Shown piece by piece: positions 35,401 through 48,693 of a stretch of DNA of 64,000 nucleotides. The notes beneath the pieces are model-generated. The model was not told the DNA's origin, made no database searches, and saw only the letters and a program-made list of their open reading frames with translations. This stretch comes from Ailanthus altissimus. Taxonomy: Eukaryota > Streptophyta > Magnoliopsida > Sapindales > Simaroubaceae. Position 1 is the stretch's first letter. Every line of letters starts with the position of its first letter. The DNA lies in the NCBI GenBank assembly GCA_946807835.1, contig OX327702.1:5642001-5706000 (forward strand), read 5' to 3'. The translations under genes were made by a program, and so were the position numbers.

Positions 35401-36000
35401 CTAACGAAACAGACTCTAAGATATTTACATTAGTTATCTTAAAATATTAATTTTATAGTATTAATTTAATAATTATTTAAAAATAATTATGTTAATTGTT
35501 ATTTTTTAGTTTACTACCTTTTGACCTTTAAATCTTAACAAATTTTGACTAACATTTGAATATTAATGTTTATATATGAAATTGGTGGGTATTCTGATAA
35601 ATACTTATCTTGAGTATATTATTGATAATCTCTTTCTTTAAATTTAAAAAAAAAATCAATTTTTGAATATTTGAGAGTAAGTTTTTTAAAATTATTGGAT
35701 TGTTAATCTTATTTTATTTTAAAAATATTTATTAACTTTTTAAGAACTTAATTTCAAAAACTTGTTTAATAAAATAATTATAAATTTTTGTTTGATTACT
35801 AACTTTTTGGAAGAAAAAAAAGGTTAAAATAAATACAATCTTCACTCAAAGAAATTATACGTAAAAGTTTTGTATTAAATATATCTTTAAAATACAAAAA
35901 AAAAAAAAAAAAAATTGGGGGCATAAATGTAATATTATTCAAATAATTTGTATTTTAATAGTTTTATCAGTCTCATAATTTTTAAAAAATAGAAATAGTA
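35401..36000. other. AT-rich intergenic DNA
   Basis: Low-complexity AT DNA with an A run near 35897. Nothing else seen. Confidence 0.5.
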
Positions 36001-36560
36001 AAAAGTGCAAAAAAAGAATTTAAAAAAATAAAAGCGTGAAACGGGATGACGTGGCTGCAGTGCTGATTCGGCAGCTTAACTGACAACTGTCTCTCTGTCC
36101 TTGGTCAAACCTCCAGCACCTTCAGTTTGTTTTAACGGCCGTCGTTTTCACAAAGGCATCAAATCATTATGTCGTGACATTTTTCCAATTTCCACTTGAT
36201 ATTTCGCCGGCGTTGGACGGCGCCTCTCTCTCTCTCTTTCTCATGGACGCAAGCGCAACATCTGTGCATAAATTCTATTTAATTAAAAAAAAAACTAAAT
36301 TAGATTCCATTTTATTTTTCTAAAACATCCAACCCAAGGACGTGGTAGGGACGCGCTTAAGCCCAGCTGCGGATTGGGGACAGTACCGGGACTTATATAT
36401 TCGTACATCTCAATTTGATCAAGTAAACAATATTGTATACTCGCGTTTCTGAACGTCGATTACTTCCGTATATAATGCAAACAATTGTAAAGATCGTGCC
36501 CGTGTAGTTTCCTCCAAAATAAAGAGCGTGGCGATATTTCACGTGGGACGGCGCTCTGGG
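36001..36560. other. Better-balanced, non-repetitive island without a readable gene
   Basis: Base composition changes sharply (GGATGACGTGGCTGCAGTGC, CGCCGGCGTTGGACGGCGCC) and a CT run precedes ATGGACGCAAGCGC at 36243. That frame ends after about 25 codons, and no downstream exon was found. ACGT cores (TGACGTGG at 36047, CACGTGG at 36540) are present. It could be a relic gene start or a regulatory region; I cannot assign it. Confidence 0.35.
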
Positions 36561-36892
36561 CATGAACTTTTCTGGCGAAAAATAAAAAAGAAATCAAAAA
36601 TCAAAACTTTATTAAATTCGTGTAAAAGCATGATAAAGCTCGAATTAGTAGCTTCTAATTCGTAAAAATTGTATTTGAACCGACTTTCGTTACTTTCCCG
36701 CCGAAAGGGGAGTAAATTAAAACACTAATTATACTTTTTAAATAATATATTTAAAATAAGATGTTAAATAATTATTAAATAGTTAATTAATTTAAAATAT
36801 TTATTATGTTACTTTGTTATTTAATAATTATTTAATATATGATTTAAAATAAATTTTTTTAAAAAGATAAGTTATTCGTATTTTAATATTAT

Positions 36893-38110
36893 AGCTTAAA
36901 TGACACTTTTAATCTATATAAATTTCTAGAACTCAATTTTATTATAATTCGTCATTTTTTGTCATTTATTTAAATGAAAATTTTATTTTTAATTGTCACT
37001 TATCATTTTATCCCATTATTAATAAATTTTGAAAAAAATGTGAGAATGAATATGTATCACCATATAATTTGAACACATGTCATTATGTAATTAATTATTT
37101 ATTAATTAAAAATTAAAAATACAAATCGCGCAAGTGAAGCCAAGAAACGGCTTATACCCCAACACATAGGACTTATCGTGGAGGAGTTTTTAGCGTGAGC
37201 TACCACTCATATAGCAGAAAGGATAAAATATTTGTTATTATTGCCAGCAAACGGAGGTTGGGGGTTCTGGCGATGTTGGAATAGTAAAAAAATTTAAAGT
37301 TTACATAATTAGACTTTTTTTTATCTATATAATGGTATAATCATGTTTATCAAAAAAATGTCATCGATTTGTCTACAGATGAAGGACGGTGCAAGTTACC
37401 ACCTCCTCTTTTGACAATAGTTGAGGGTAGCTGTCACCCCTTTTCACCAAATTTAGATGTTTTCTGACTTTTTTTAGGTGAAAAATGCCACACTATTGTA
37501 TAGATGATATCTAATAATGTAAATTTGATATTTTTTGTCATTGAAGTATCATCAAAAAATAGCAGGCGGCTGGTTGCCCATTTTTCGATGACACTTTGAC
37601 TCTATTTTTATTTTTTTAATTTTTATTTAATTAAAATTTTTAAAAAATTATTTAATAAAAATATAAACCAATTACATTGTGTTATGTGTCAAAAATAATT
37701 AATTATATTGTGACATATATTTTTATTAAATTTATTTTTAAAATTATAATAAATTTAATTAATTGTGTTATGTGTCAAAAGTAATTAATTATATTGTGAC
37801 ATATATTTTTATTAAATTTATTTTTAAAATTATAATAAATTTAATTAACTGATGTGATTGTACCATATATTCAAAAAAGACAATAAATATTTGAGATTGT
37901 ATCATATGTTTAAATTGTAATTTATTTTTATAATTAAATTATTTTTTTTATCCTTTAACTATTAAAATTAATAAAAAAATTAACTGATTAAAATAAAATT
38001 AAATATTTTAAATTTTATTAAAATAAAATTATCAATTAACTTAAAATATTGAGATAAAAATATTCTTTTGCTCATGTGAGATTCTAATTAAAATGTCATT
38101 TTCATAGCTT
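36893..38110. mobile_element. Second, decayed member of the foldback/long-inverted-repeat family
   Basis: The left end (TTAAATGACACTTTTAATCT) resembles the reverse complement of the right end (ATGAAAATGACATTTTAATT at about 38080-38110). The inner block ATCATCAAAAAATAGCAGGC ... CCATTTTTCGATGACACTTT at 37548-37600 matches 30260-30310 in the 2-kb foldback element. Tandem ATTATATTGTGACATATATT units at 37660-37850 match its minisatellite. Boundaries are approximate. Confidence 0.5.
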
Positions 38111-41100
38111 TCACTATAGCAAAAAGAATTGACACGTCTCTAATTTTCGAATCTTTAGAAATTGAAACTCAATGGCTAACAACTTCTGTCATGAAGATTT
38201 CCCACAACTAAAACAGAGGATCCAATTTATGGAAGATTTGTAGACCCTACATTATTCTTCTTTTGAGCTGGAAATTTTGGGTTAGTCAAAAATTACCATC
38301 TCCGCGAATTATGTTTTAATTGGGGCACTCCATTAATTTTTTCTCTTTTAGCCGTCTTAATCTTCAATTCTTACCAATACAGAAAAGCTTCGGGCATTGG
38401 ACTGCCAATATTTTTCACGGCACGTGTTAGTTATTACAAAAGAAAAAAAAATAAAAAGTGTAGTATCACGTTTAAGAGTAAATACATGGTTATTTTTATT
38501 ACTAGTTCAATTTACTTAATTGGATGTTTTGTCTGCTGTAACAGACCCTCGAATTGTAAAAAAAATTTCTCCGTTTCTTGACTATGGTGGTTTCGTACAC
38601 CAACTTATTCTAATTCTCATTGTTATTTTATTTGATTAATTTATTTAATGAATAATATTATAATTTTTAAATAATATTTTAAATTTATTATTTTAAATTA
38701 ATATTTTAAAAATATTTATTAAATAATAAAATAATATAAATTTTAAAATTATTTATTATATTACTTCAAAACTTAATAAATATACGATATATTCTTTATT
38801 TAATTAACCGAGAAAAAGAGAAGAAACACTTATTGATTGGGGCGGCGCATGGAATTGAAACCCTAGTAAAAGAACTTTCTAACATGGGAGTATCAATAAA
38901 TGTTACCATTTTGACCCCAAAAAAAAAAAATTGTGGCCCTTTCGGTTTGATTTATGAACATAATTTTATTATGAAGTTATTGTTTGGATTACAAAGACAA
39001 GCTGGTATAAAAAAAAAAAAATGAATATAAACAGGCTGGTTAACGAAAATGAGCGGCTTGCATTCAACTTGTCCTATTTATATATTGAATGACATGTCGG
39101 TTTGTCGTTGCTGTGGTGAGACCAAGCAAAATAACATAATAAGTTCATATTATATAGAATTTGCTACCAATTTTTAAGGTATCCGAGATTTTGTAGTGTT
39201 TGCATGAAAATTGAAAAGTGCTTCAACAAAATTCTCTGTCGGTGCAACATTTTAACTTTCTTGGTATGTGAATAAGGGATATAGTAATAAAATAGTAAAG
39301 ATTATATATATAGAATTGATCTAATAAGTTATATAATTTATTACATTGTAAATTTTTAAACATGTGATAATATTATGTAACATATTATAAATTATACAAT
39401 AAAAAATTATAAATTTACTAAAAAATTATATATGATAATATTGTTCACTATATAATAAATTACGTAACTTATTAAATTATATATATATATAAAAATGAGA
39501 AATTCATCCATTAAACACTAATTTTTGTTAAATTTTTATTCGAACACAAACGATTGCTATCACAAAATGCATTTACGCCCAAATGACAAACAATAATCAT
39601 ATATACATAATGATAAGTTGAATATTAAGTTTGTGTTTAATACAGAAGTGTTTTGCCTAAACTTTAAAAACACAACAACAAAAATTTTTAGTAAGCAATA
39701 TTCACACCACAGCTAATCATCAATTTTTACTTAATAGTAATTACAATACCTCTACATTAATCACAATTAATTTTCAATATATATAATAATACTTAAGCTT
39801 AATTAAACATGCATAATTTATTTGTAATGATACATATTTTACTTTTATTTACCATGCTAGAAATTATTTTACTTGGAATTAGATAAAATTCTCAAGTAAC
39901 AATCGACATTGATATTAACTCTGAAAAAGTAAATAGAAGAAAAGGTTTTTAAGATAAAAGCAAGTAAATATGGATGCATAATCTAATTCCGAGACTTTTG
40001 ACTTTATTAAATTCCAGGATCGGGGTGATGCAAATCGAAAGCTAAAATAATTGCCATCAATCAACCCATTAGCAAGTTGGAAAGTTAATAATATATCACT
40101 CATATAATGGCAGCAAATTTTTTCATGCGGTTGGATAATGTCGATCTAAAGAGATTGATCCATAAATTAAATTAATTTTGATCCTTGATCGACACATGTG
40201 GGTCCAATGTGTGCTTCGTAATTGGTAGACCAAAGGATCTGGTGGACCATTCGGTGCCCAAATCCTCTTTTGCACCAATAATTGTTCTCATTTGCTCACA
40301 TATCTTGCCTTGCTCCTTAAGATTAATCTCACCACTCACTACTCTCACACACACTTGGGTAACTTTCTTTGTTTTTGTTTATTTCCTTATTGTCTTTGAT
40401 TTCAAGAGGGTGGACGTGGAAGAGATACAATTTGATTAAAGGATTGTGACAGAAATTGAAAATTGAATAATCTCTTCATTAAATTCTCTTATGGTGATGG
40501 AGCTCTTCCCTTGATATATGACAGAAAAGTGTGGTTTATTTATTTATTTTTTAAATTTCATATTAATTTCAAATTAGAATAGGTTCTTAAAATATATTGG
40601 GATGATTACAATTTAAATCTCATAAGACATTAGGGATAGGTAAAAAAGTATTTGAATTGAAAATATCAAATTGAATTGACCGATTTAGCATTAAAGTATA
40701 AAAGTTAATCTATCCATTTTCTACCGTAGTCTTTGAATAAATCTGATTCAGTTCAATTATTTTATTTCCGTCTCCACAAATATTAAATTGAATCGAAGGA
40801 CATAAGTAAAATTTACAAATTTTTTAATATAATTTATTTAGTGATTTTTTAATTTGTTTGGTTTATAGGCTTTACTTAATTTGATGTTTAAAAATTAATG
40901 GTCACTTTATTTATTTATATAGATTTTAATTTTATTAGTAACTTAGTTAGTTAATAAACTTTCAAACAATTCAGTTCTTAAAATTGATGGATATTTATTT
41001 ATTTAGATGAACTTTAATCTTTAATAATTTTTTAACTTATTTAGTTCATAAATTTTTATTAATTTAGTGTTTAAAATTAACATATATTTTTTAAATTTTT

Positions 41101-41499
41101 TGTATGAATTTTATCTCATATATTTATATATATATATATATATTATTTTACTCTTTTAAAAAATATTTAGAAGGCCGAACAACACCAATTTAGTACGGTT
41201 TAATTCTCATATGTTATTTGGTACGGTTTAATTATAAAAATGAAAGTCTTAATTTTTTCATTTTAATTTGGTTTAAAAAAAAAAATCAAACCATACCACA
41301 CCGCACCTACCCTTTTAAGATACTATTTAAAATTTAAGCTCCATAGGAATTAAGTTTAATTATTTAGTTTTACCTTTGCACATCGAAGAGTTTGAATCTT
41401 TTTATCAGTCAGACCAACGGGACGATGTCCATACATGTGTTAGTGTATATAGCTTATGGTTAATGGTATATAAATATAACTATAATTTGCTATAATCAT
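38111..41499. other. Long AT-rich intergenic stretch
   Basis: No gene recognised. A short frame at 38833-39024 and one at 40185-40439 have no family pattern. Several near-palindromic AT patches (38640-38780, 39290-39500) may be old small transposons. The patch 40190-40350 is better balanced but carries no domain. Confidence 0.4.
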
Positions 41500-42265
41500 A
41501 TTAAAAGTAGTTACCATCCAAAACTTCTACTCGGGAGTTTCTTAATTATTACGGCGGTGAGTACGTGTCTTCACTCACTCATATAATAACAATTTAAATC
41601 ATGACGTACGAGATGTCCAGCATGGTCCAAATCCAGTACCGTGCCTCCTGACCGGTGCGTGAATCTTACATTTCCATGCTTACTCGATCTTCACTGAGAA
41701 TGACAGGAGATGGCATCGAAATAAAAAGCAAAGGGTCTTTTTCTGTATATCAGATCGCTTAGGAACGTGACTGTGTAGTAATCTGACAAACATGCTGTGT
41801 TGTGTATTTATAAAAAAATATTAGGTAATTGAAGCCGTGAGTTATGGGGAAGTGAGTGAGTGAGTGGATTCCAGATTGTGATTTGTGAAGTGGGTCTCTT
41901 AGTACTTTAGGGCTCTCTCTCACTAAGAAAGGATCCCCATTCCCATCTCAATCCTCAATCCCTGATCCCATATATATGAAAATGAAGGCAGCCGGCCTGG
42001 CTGTGTGCCAATAATATGACTGAATATGTGTTCGAGTTATCGTAATTATTTAGGGCTCTTTTGAGTGAGCTTTAAGCTTGCTCGCATTATACCCTCTTCT
42101 TGGCTTTGTCCCCCTTTTTCTTTCTTTCTGCTTTTCAGGGTGGCCCTATAAAGTTAGGTATAGGTCAGCTTCCATAACAAACTCTCTACATATATTCTCT
42201 GTTACAACATTCATATATTTAGTCAAAAATCTATCAGTATCAATTCAGATTGATTTTTAGTGACG
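41500..42265. other. Better-balanced non-coding island
   Basis: Contains ACGT and pyrimidine-rich patches, a TATATATGAAAATGAAGGCA stretch at 41970, and CTCTCTCTCACTAAG at 41913. No frame longer than 60 codons and no known microRNA sequence was recognised. It looks like promoter or single-copy DNA rather than transposon debris. Confidence 0.35.
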
Positions 42266-42698
42266 TGATTCATAATAAATAGTAGAAAATCTGTTTATAA
42301 TAAAAAGAAATTCAAATCCATTTCATTTTCTTCAGCTAAAAAGGAAAGAAAAGAAAAACCCATTTATTCCTCGCAATATTTATTATTGAATCACGATAAT
42401 AAGTTGATGCCCTCAACTTATGATACTATGATTAGTCCAAGTTCTTACCAGAAAAAAGGTCTATGCGTAGGCCTCAACACTAACATGCTTAGGCTAATTT
42501 GTCAACAAAATTGAAGGTGTAAAGGAACAGAATAAACAATACAAGCCTCACAAGTCACATGATCATCGACTAAAGACTGACAAACAGTTGTAAGTGCATG
42601 AGGTTAAGTTCCGTCGTCTGATCAATTAAATCACCACCGTTGATTGTATTGATCAAATATTTTGTGCACGCTCTAGCCCTAGGGATAAACGATTCAAG

Positions 42699-42734
<36 letters not shown>

Positions 42735-43384
42735 TGGAACATGGTGAATGCAATCAAAATAAAATCATAACAGCAAAGCTTATTGGGAGGCAAAAAGATT
42801 AAAGGAGAGTTCATTTGAGTCAAAGGATAGCAACACAAGATCTTGGCTGCAAAGCTTTTTTCTTTCATTTTTATTTTATCCTATGTTTCCATTCCAAAGT
42901 GGCGAGAAAAATCACATTGTTCCACGTATTCACATGAATTTTTTAGACTAATACAGTGTCGTTTACTTATGACCTAGTGGCATTTAAGAACATATCCACA
43001 TGGGTTCTTTGGTTAATGAATTGGTCTCCTTCTTTCTAAACTTTTTTTTTTTTGGACTAAGCACGCACTTGATCTTATCACTAATGAAACCCTTTTGCGG
43101 CTCAACGCTAGAAAGAAAGTTGCACTAGAAATTCGAGCTTCTAACTCAGTAACAAGGAAGAAATGGTCTTCATATTATAATAAACTGTAAATTCAAATAT
43201 TGATGATCATAGGACAAACAACACGCAACTGTTAAAAGCTGGATGCACATGGCTGGTAAAAAAAAAAATATAATCGGCAATTATTAATTTCACTGACAAT
43301 AGGAATTATATTTAGTTAGTTAAATAACTCTTTTCGTATAATTTTAAACTGATTTTAGAAGGAATATGCACAGAGGGGAACTCA
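42266..43384. other. AT-rich intergenic DNA
   Basis: No gene recognised. Holds a TA microsatellite (42701-42731) listed separately. Confidence 0.4.
42701..42731. repeat. (TA)15 microsatellite
   Basis: About fifteen uninterrupted TA units. Confidence 0.9.
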
Positions 43385-43920
43385 TCACTCAATTGTCATT
43401 CTCAACATGCTATTACTCGAAGCAAAAATAACCTAATCTGAGGTCAGGCTCCAATTTCAACATATATTTTACTAGTATTTAACTTCATTACAGCTTTTAA
43501 CATTAAAAAAAATATATAGAAGAAAAATAATACTTCTAAAACAAGTTATAATATCAGTAACTGAGTATTAAATTATTTTTTTAATGTTAGTTGTGTTAAA
43601 TACTTGAAATTTCAATTATCTTGGTATCATTAATTAAGTAATGCTATTAAGTTAAATATTATAATCATAAGTTGTAACATAGAACATGGTATTGGTAATA
43701 CTGAATACATTCAATTTTCATTATCAACATGTTATAATTCCAAGCAAAAGTAACCCTTCTAAAACAAGTTATAATATCAGCAACTAGGGTTAACTATCAA
43801 TAGAAAAAATATATATATACTAACTTTGTTAAAATTTTAATTGTCTATTTATCATTAATAAAACAATACTATTAAGTTAAAAATAATAATTATAAGTTGT
43901 AGCATAAAAAATCACATTAA
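43385..43920. repeat. Imperfect tandem duplication, unit about 220-320 bases
   Basis: CAATTGTCATTCTCAACATG at 43389 recurs as CAATTTTCATTATCAACATG at about 43711, and TTCTAAAACAAGTTATAATA at 43534 recurs at 43757. The different spacings show that the first copy carries about 100 extra bases. No genes. Confidence 0.6.
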
Positions 43921-46365
43921 TAATACATAATATATCTTTATTATATTTGTTCTCTCATAGAATCCGACCTAAAATTAAAACCCAAAACCAAATCACCGAA
44001 ACTTAAAGGCACTTCGAACTAGACTAATAATATATGAACCAAAAGTCAAAAAGCCCATCTATGACTCCCTAAATAAGAACATACTCGATATATAAGTTTA
44101 AAGCTTGTTGAGATCATTCATGTTGACTGCAAGGAACTTAAAAGCTTGCATTAACTATGAATCCCGTAACTCAAAGAATTCTCGTTAACCATCATCTAAG
44201 AATGAAAGTTTTAAAATTTTGGGATGAAATTTAATCTTGTTAACTCAAGCTCGATGCAAGTTACGATAAAATTAAAGTTTAAATTTTTTGCTCAAATTTC
44301 TTAAGATAAAAAAACAAAGACCAGCTAAAAACAAAAGCCACAACAGTCAAAGGTAATGACATTTTTTTCTAACTACACCTACACTTGTTGACTTACGTAT
44401 TGCAGAATGGTTACTAAAACGATCATCGATGGTACTTAACTTTACCTATTTTCTATTTTAAGAGTATTAGAGCAACCTAAAAAGTCCATCCTAGCACCAT
44501 AGTACAATCTAACAAAAATGTCCAATTATGTTTTCTTAACAAATAAAATTTTTAACTCGTTAGTTTAGGAGATAGTTTTTTTTTTTATCAACAATATCAA
44601 ATATAAATTTAGTTTTTTCTTATTTTAATATGAGCAAAATTTGAATATGATTTTATGAACTAAGTGATACGCATACGGTACTTAATGCATGATAAGCTCT
44701 ATGAAAGTAAACTAATAAAAAACTATCAAATTTTTGTAGTTGTAGTTATAGTTGTAATATGTGATAAAGGATTTTGTAGTGCACCTCGCCTCTAATTATT
44801 GAGATTCTATGCTCGAATTCTCTAATTAAAAAAAAAAACCGTAGTCAAATTAAAAATAATAATAAACTTCAAAGAAAAGTAGAAAAGATAACGATAATGA
44901 TAAATTGTAATTTAAACATGGCCGCTGTAAGCGCAGCTGATGGCGCGTGCAAGTAAGAGAGCAGCTGTTAACAAGCATATTAAGCACGTCTAATCATAAA
45001 TAAAAATCATAAACAACAGACAGAATTAAAACTTAAAAAGAGCAAAGCAAGTCTTCGTCTAATAATTAATGATTAATTATATATTAAAAAAAGACTTTGA
45101 TAATTGACTAAATTAAAGCTTGTTCTAAGTATGGGAGAAGGAGAATATCGAGGAACATGTCACCTTGATTAGCGGGGGCAAAGAATGGGGGGGCTCGTCA
45201 CTTGTGTTTTGTGCCTGCAGCTTCTTGTCGTTTGCTTTTATTTATGGTACTGAGTCTCTGTGCCTTCAGTACTCACTCACTCACTGTCCATCGAAGAGTT
45301 TCCGAAAATTTTGACCATCTGTCCCCCGCTATTTGCAGCTAAGCTAACACTTTGACTCGCAAAATCAGCCGAAGTGCAAACCAGTTATGAAATGAACCCA
45401 TATAAAATTATCCCACAATCTTATTTCATAATCAAATGGTAGTGGTTGGTGGGACACGTAATGGAAATAACATTTTGTGGGGTAAAAAAAAAATCATAGT
45501 TCGTTGCCAAACCATAGTACATTTATTATATGCGTGATTAATCACACAATAATACTACTAAGAACGCAGAAAAAGAAACATTTTGCTATAGAGATGATAC
45601 TGATGTAAACATTGACTCTCCCAATTTCAATAAATTGCTCTATGAAGAAGATGCCCCCGGAGAGTATGATTAACGTTTTGTTTTATATGTTATTATCTTC
45701 TTGTCACATTTTAATTTATGGGTACCACTTTGACAGAACTAGCTAGGGAAAAAGAAGAAGGTTGGTGGATGTGCATATGTTCTTTGCTGTTGATGTTGCT
45801 TCATCTGTTACTGTTTTGGTTGTAATTTACTAAGAAGGATGAAAAGAACAGAGAAATCTGAGATGTTTGATTGTGTTTGGAATTCTTTTGTATTGATCTT
45901 GATCTTAGCCATTAGAAGACACTTTCATAAGCCGTCAAAAAGTATATGATTTGTCTCTTTTCGGTCTAGTTATTTTGCTTTCTGTTCGGAGATGCCCTTA
46001 CTTTTTTTGCAGAGCTAGATGCTCCCCAGTGACCGTGAATGATATGATTTAAGATGTTATTTAGGTCACTTACCACAATTCGAGATGTAATTAGTCAATC
46101 GATGATGTGGTTGGATTTGGTACTGAGATGTCAACTTCAAATAATATAAAATTGCAGGTTAAAATTGATGATTTAGATTTTTACAAGTAAATAAGAGCTC
46201 ATTCGAGTAAATTTAATAGAAGGAAAATGGATATTTTGACTTTTAATGTTTTAGAAAAAATTATATAAACATTAATAATTTTAAAAATTTTATTGTCATT
46301 TTAAATAATAATTTTTATTTATTTTAACAGCAAAAAATTATTTGTATATCCTTTTCTTTTTAAAA
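43921..46365. other. Intergenic DNA with one better-balanced island
   Basis: Mostly AT-rich. Bases 44920-45460 are richer in G and C (ACATGGCCGCTGTAAGCGCA, GATTAGCGGGGGCAAAGAAT) but contain no usable frame. No repeat ends identified. Confidence 0.4.
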
Positions 46366-46745
46366 TTTAATAGTATAAATGTCTTTTTTTTATTAAATTA
46401 GATAAAAATCGTTATTTAATAAGAGTGTCGATAAAATTTTTAAAATCATTAAAATTATATGTTCTTTTCTTAATATATTAGGGGTTTAAATGTCTTTTTA
46501 TTTTAATTAAAAAAAATAGAGAGAGAAAAATGTCATTCTTTTAAAAAAAATTATATTCTTTTTAAAAAAATTTTAATAGTATAAATGTCATTTTTTTGTT
46601 AAATTAGATGAAAATTGTTACCAAGGGTGTCAATAAAAATTTTAAAATAATTAAAGTTGTATGTTCATTTTTTAATATATTAGGGGTTTAAATGTCTTTT
46701 TATTTAATTAAAAAGATAGGAGAGAAAAAAATGTTGAAAAGAAGT
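46366..46745. repeat. Tandem duplication, unit about 204 bases
   Basis: TAGTATAAATGTC at 46371 recurs at 46577, and TAATATATTAGGGGTTTAAA at 46471 recurs at 46673. Each copy ends in an AG-rich GAGAGAAAAA tract. The 202-206 base spacing reflects small gaps. No coding capacity. Confidence 0.75.
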
Positions 46746-48246
46746 TGGATTTTTAGCAGATTTACTAAGTACACCTAGAAATGCTTAATTGTGGGCTTCA
46801 GTCTTTTCTCTTCAGAACTAAGATTATGAGTGTACTCAGAAGATAATGCAGATATGGACGAAGAGCCCTCTCTATTCAACAGACCGGAGAGCATACTGAA
46901 AAGTATTGGGAATAACCTTTTTGGTCCATGCTTCAGCCGCAGGCTTACACATTGGCCCTCAAACTTTAATAAGTGGCACTGTTTGAACCTTCTCTGTATC
47001 ATTTTTATTTCAATAGTAATTTTATTTTTCAAGCAAAGTAATTAAAAAAAAAAGAAAAACAATTTTTTTGAGAATAAAATTAATTTCTTACAAATATATC
47101 ATTAACCTTAACATCTATTATACGCATGAAATCTTTATTTTTTTGGTTAAATTTTTAAATAAATCTCTCTTTTTCTTTCGGTAAGAACTGACTACTTTGA
47201 TAATAAAGTGGTAGGTTTTAAATTTTCTATTATCTCAATTTTTTTGGTACTTATTCAAAAGGAAACAATTAAACAGATTTAATGATTAAATTATGTAAAA
47301 TTAATTGATGAATGTGTTATGTTTAATTTAAGGATTTTGAAAATAAAAGAAAAGAATTAGAAAAAAAATTGATATTTTTTTTAATATTTTGTAAACATTA
47401 TAAAAAAGTGAAAATAAGGGTAAATGAGGAATTAAATAAGGTATGTTGAGAAATATAAATTTTTTAATAATAAATAATAAAAATTGGGACTTGATGAGAC
47501 AAAAAGATGGGTTCAGAATTCAAATAGCCCTTAAAAATTAAAGGGCTCTCAGCCCTTAGTTGAAGATTCAGCTTCAATATCGCCATCTGATTGAAATAAG
47601 GACGGAAATCGAAGCCCTAAAACAACAGTACCACGCTCATTAGGCCGTGGTCCACTTAATCAGGCTTTCGAAGTTCTCTATACAAATCCTGTTTCAAAAT
47701 GGGACTAATTTCGTTCTCAACCTCAGCCCCGCGCTTCGGAATTCAAAATCAAATTAGCCTCATTTTTCTTGAATTAAGCGAACTAACCCATGAATTATTA
47801 GTAGGTGTAACAACTCAATTTCGGAACTATTAGCTCAATAAACCAGGTGCCCACTTTGAGCGGCATTTATATTATTTTTGCTTTCATGTTATTATTTATC
47901 CATTATTAGCTGGCTGCAATGGCAAATAATAATTGTTTCTATAAGAGGAATGATTTTTATATTTTGTCTAACAAGTACAATGAAAACGACAAGGGAAGGT
48001 GCGAAGCAGTTTCGCCTCTTCCCCTCTTTTATCCTTGGCCTTATTTCTTTTTAGTTTTATTTTATTTCGTTCCTTCAGCAAATTGCAACTAGAAAATACC
48101 CATAAATCGTTATTTAGCTGGTGCATTGTACATTAACACAAACATAATTTTGTTTAGCTGAGCAGCGGAAAGAAGTATTTTCACATCTGAATATCACGAT
48201 GGTTTATAAAAAGAAATTTAAAATCAAGGGGCCAATTCGCTCTGAT
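46746..48246. other. Intergenic DNA, unassigned short frames
   Basis: A plus-strand frame at 46830-47045 (DMDEEPSLFNRPESILKSIG...) overlaps a minus-strand frame of similar length; neither shows a family I know. Bases 47540-47760 are better balanced with no frame. A fragment of an old gene is possible at 46750-47000. Confidence 0.35.
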
Positions 48247-48252
48247 CACGTG
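48247..48252 (+). promoter_or_regulatory. G-box CACGTG upstream of the universal stress protein gene
   Basis: A palindromic CACGTG lies 442 bases before the ATG, in GATCACGTGATTC. A second ACGT core (TACGTGGACGG) occurs near 48431 and a TATA-like TATATATATACAC at about 48510. G-boxes can bind bZIP or bHLH factors responsive to light or abscisic acid; the link to this gene is inference. Confidence 0.4.
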
Positions 48253-48693
48253 ATTCTCAGGCGGGACCTCATATGCTTTATGCACTTGCGTGCAAACTTG
48301 TTCAAAGAGATAAATTGCTAAGCAAAGAAAGAATTTTTCATGACATTTTTATTGTACTTCCACTCGACCCATTAAGGGTCTGATAAAGAAGCATAGTAGT
48401 ACCCAAATCCACCGTTGATTCAATCATATGTATACGTGGACGGTCAGGATGGCTTTTCAGCTTATCTTATTACAAAAGCCCCTTATTTCAAACGACATTT
48501 TGTCCTCTGTTATATATATATACACACACAAAGCTATACTATAGGCTACATAAACCTTGTTCGGTTCCTTAAATCCTGCTTTATCTCATTAACGTTCACA
48601 CGAGAACCTTTGCCTCTTACATTTTTTTTCTTAAAACAAGGGCTTGATCAACGATCAGAACAAAGAATAAACTGATCAGAAGGGAGAGCGAAA

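Noticed and set aside
38833..39024. Frame with GAAHGIETLVKELSNMGVSI, vaguely like a glycosyltransferase N-terminus
   Set aside because: Key residues are missing, it ends in a lysine run from poly-A, and there is no continuation in any frame.
41700..41760. TGACAGGAGATGGCATCG, slightly like miR156
   Set aside because: It diverges from the mature sequence after a few bases and no hairpin partner was seen.
45560..45680. Possible C/D box snoRNA (ATGATACTGATG)
   Set aside because: No properly spaced D box or terminal stem.
46775..47045. Overlapping plus and minus frames with DEEPSLFNRPESILKSIG
   Set aside because: No family recognised and no exon partners; kept only as an unassigned stretch.
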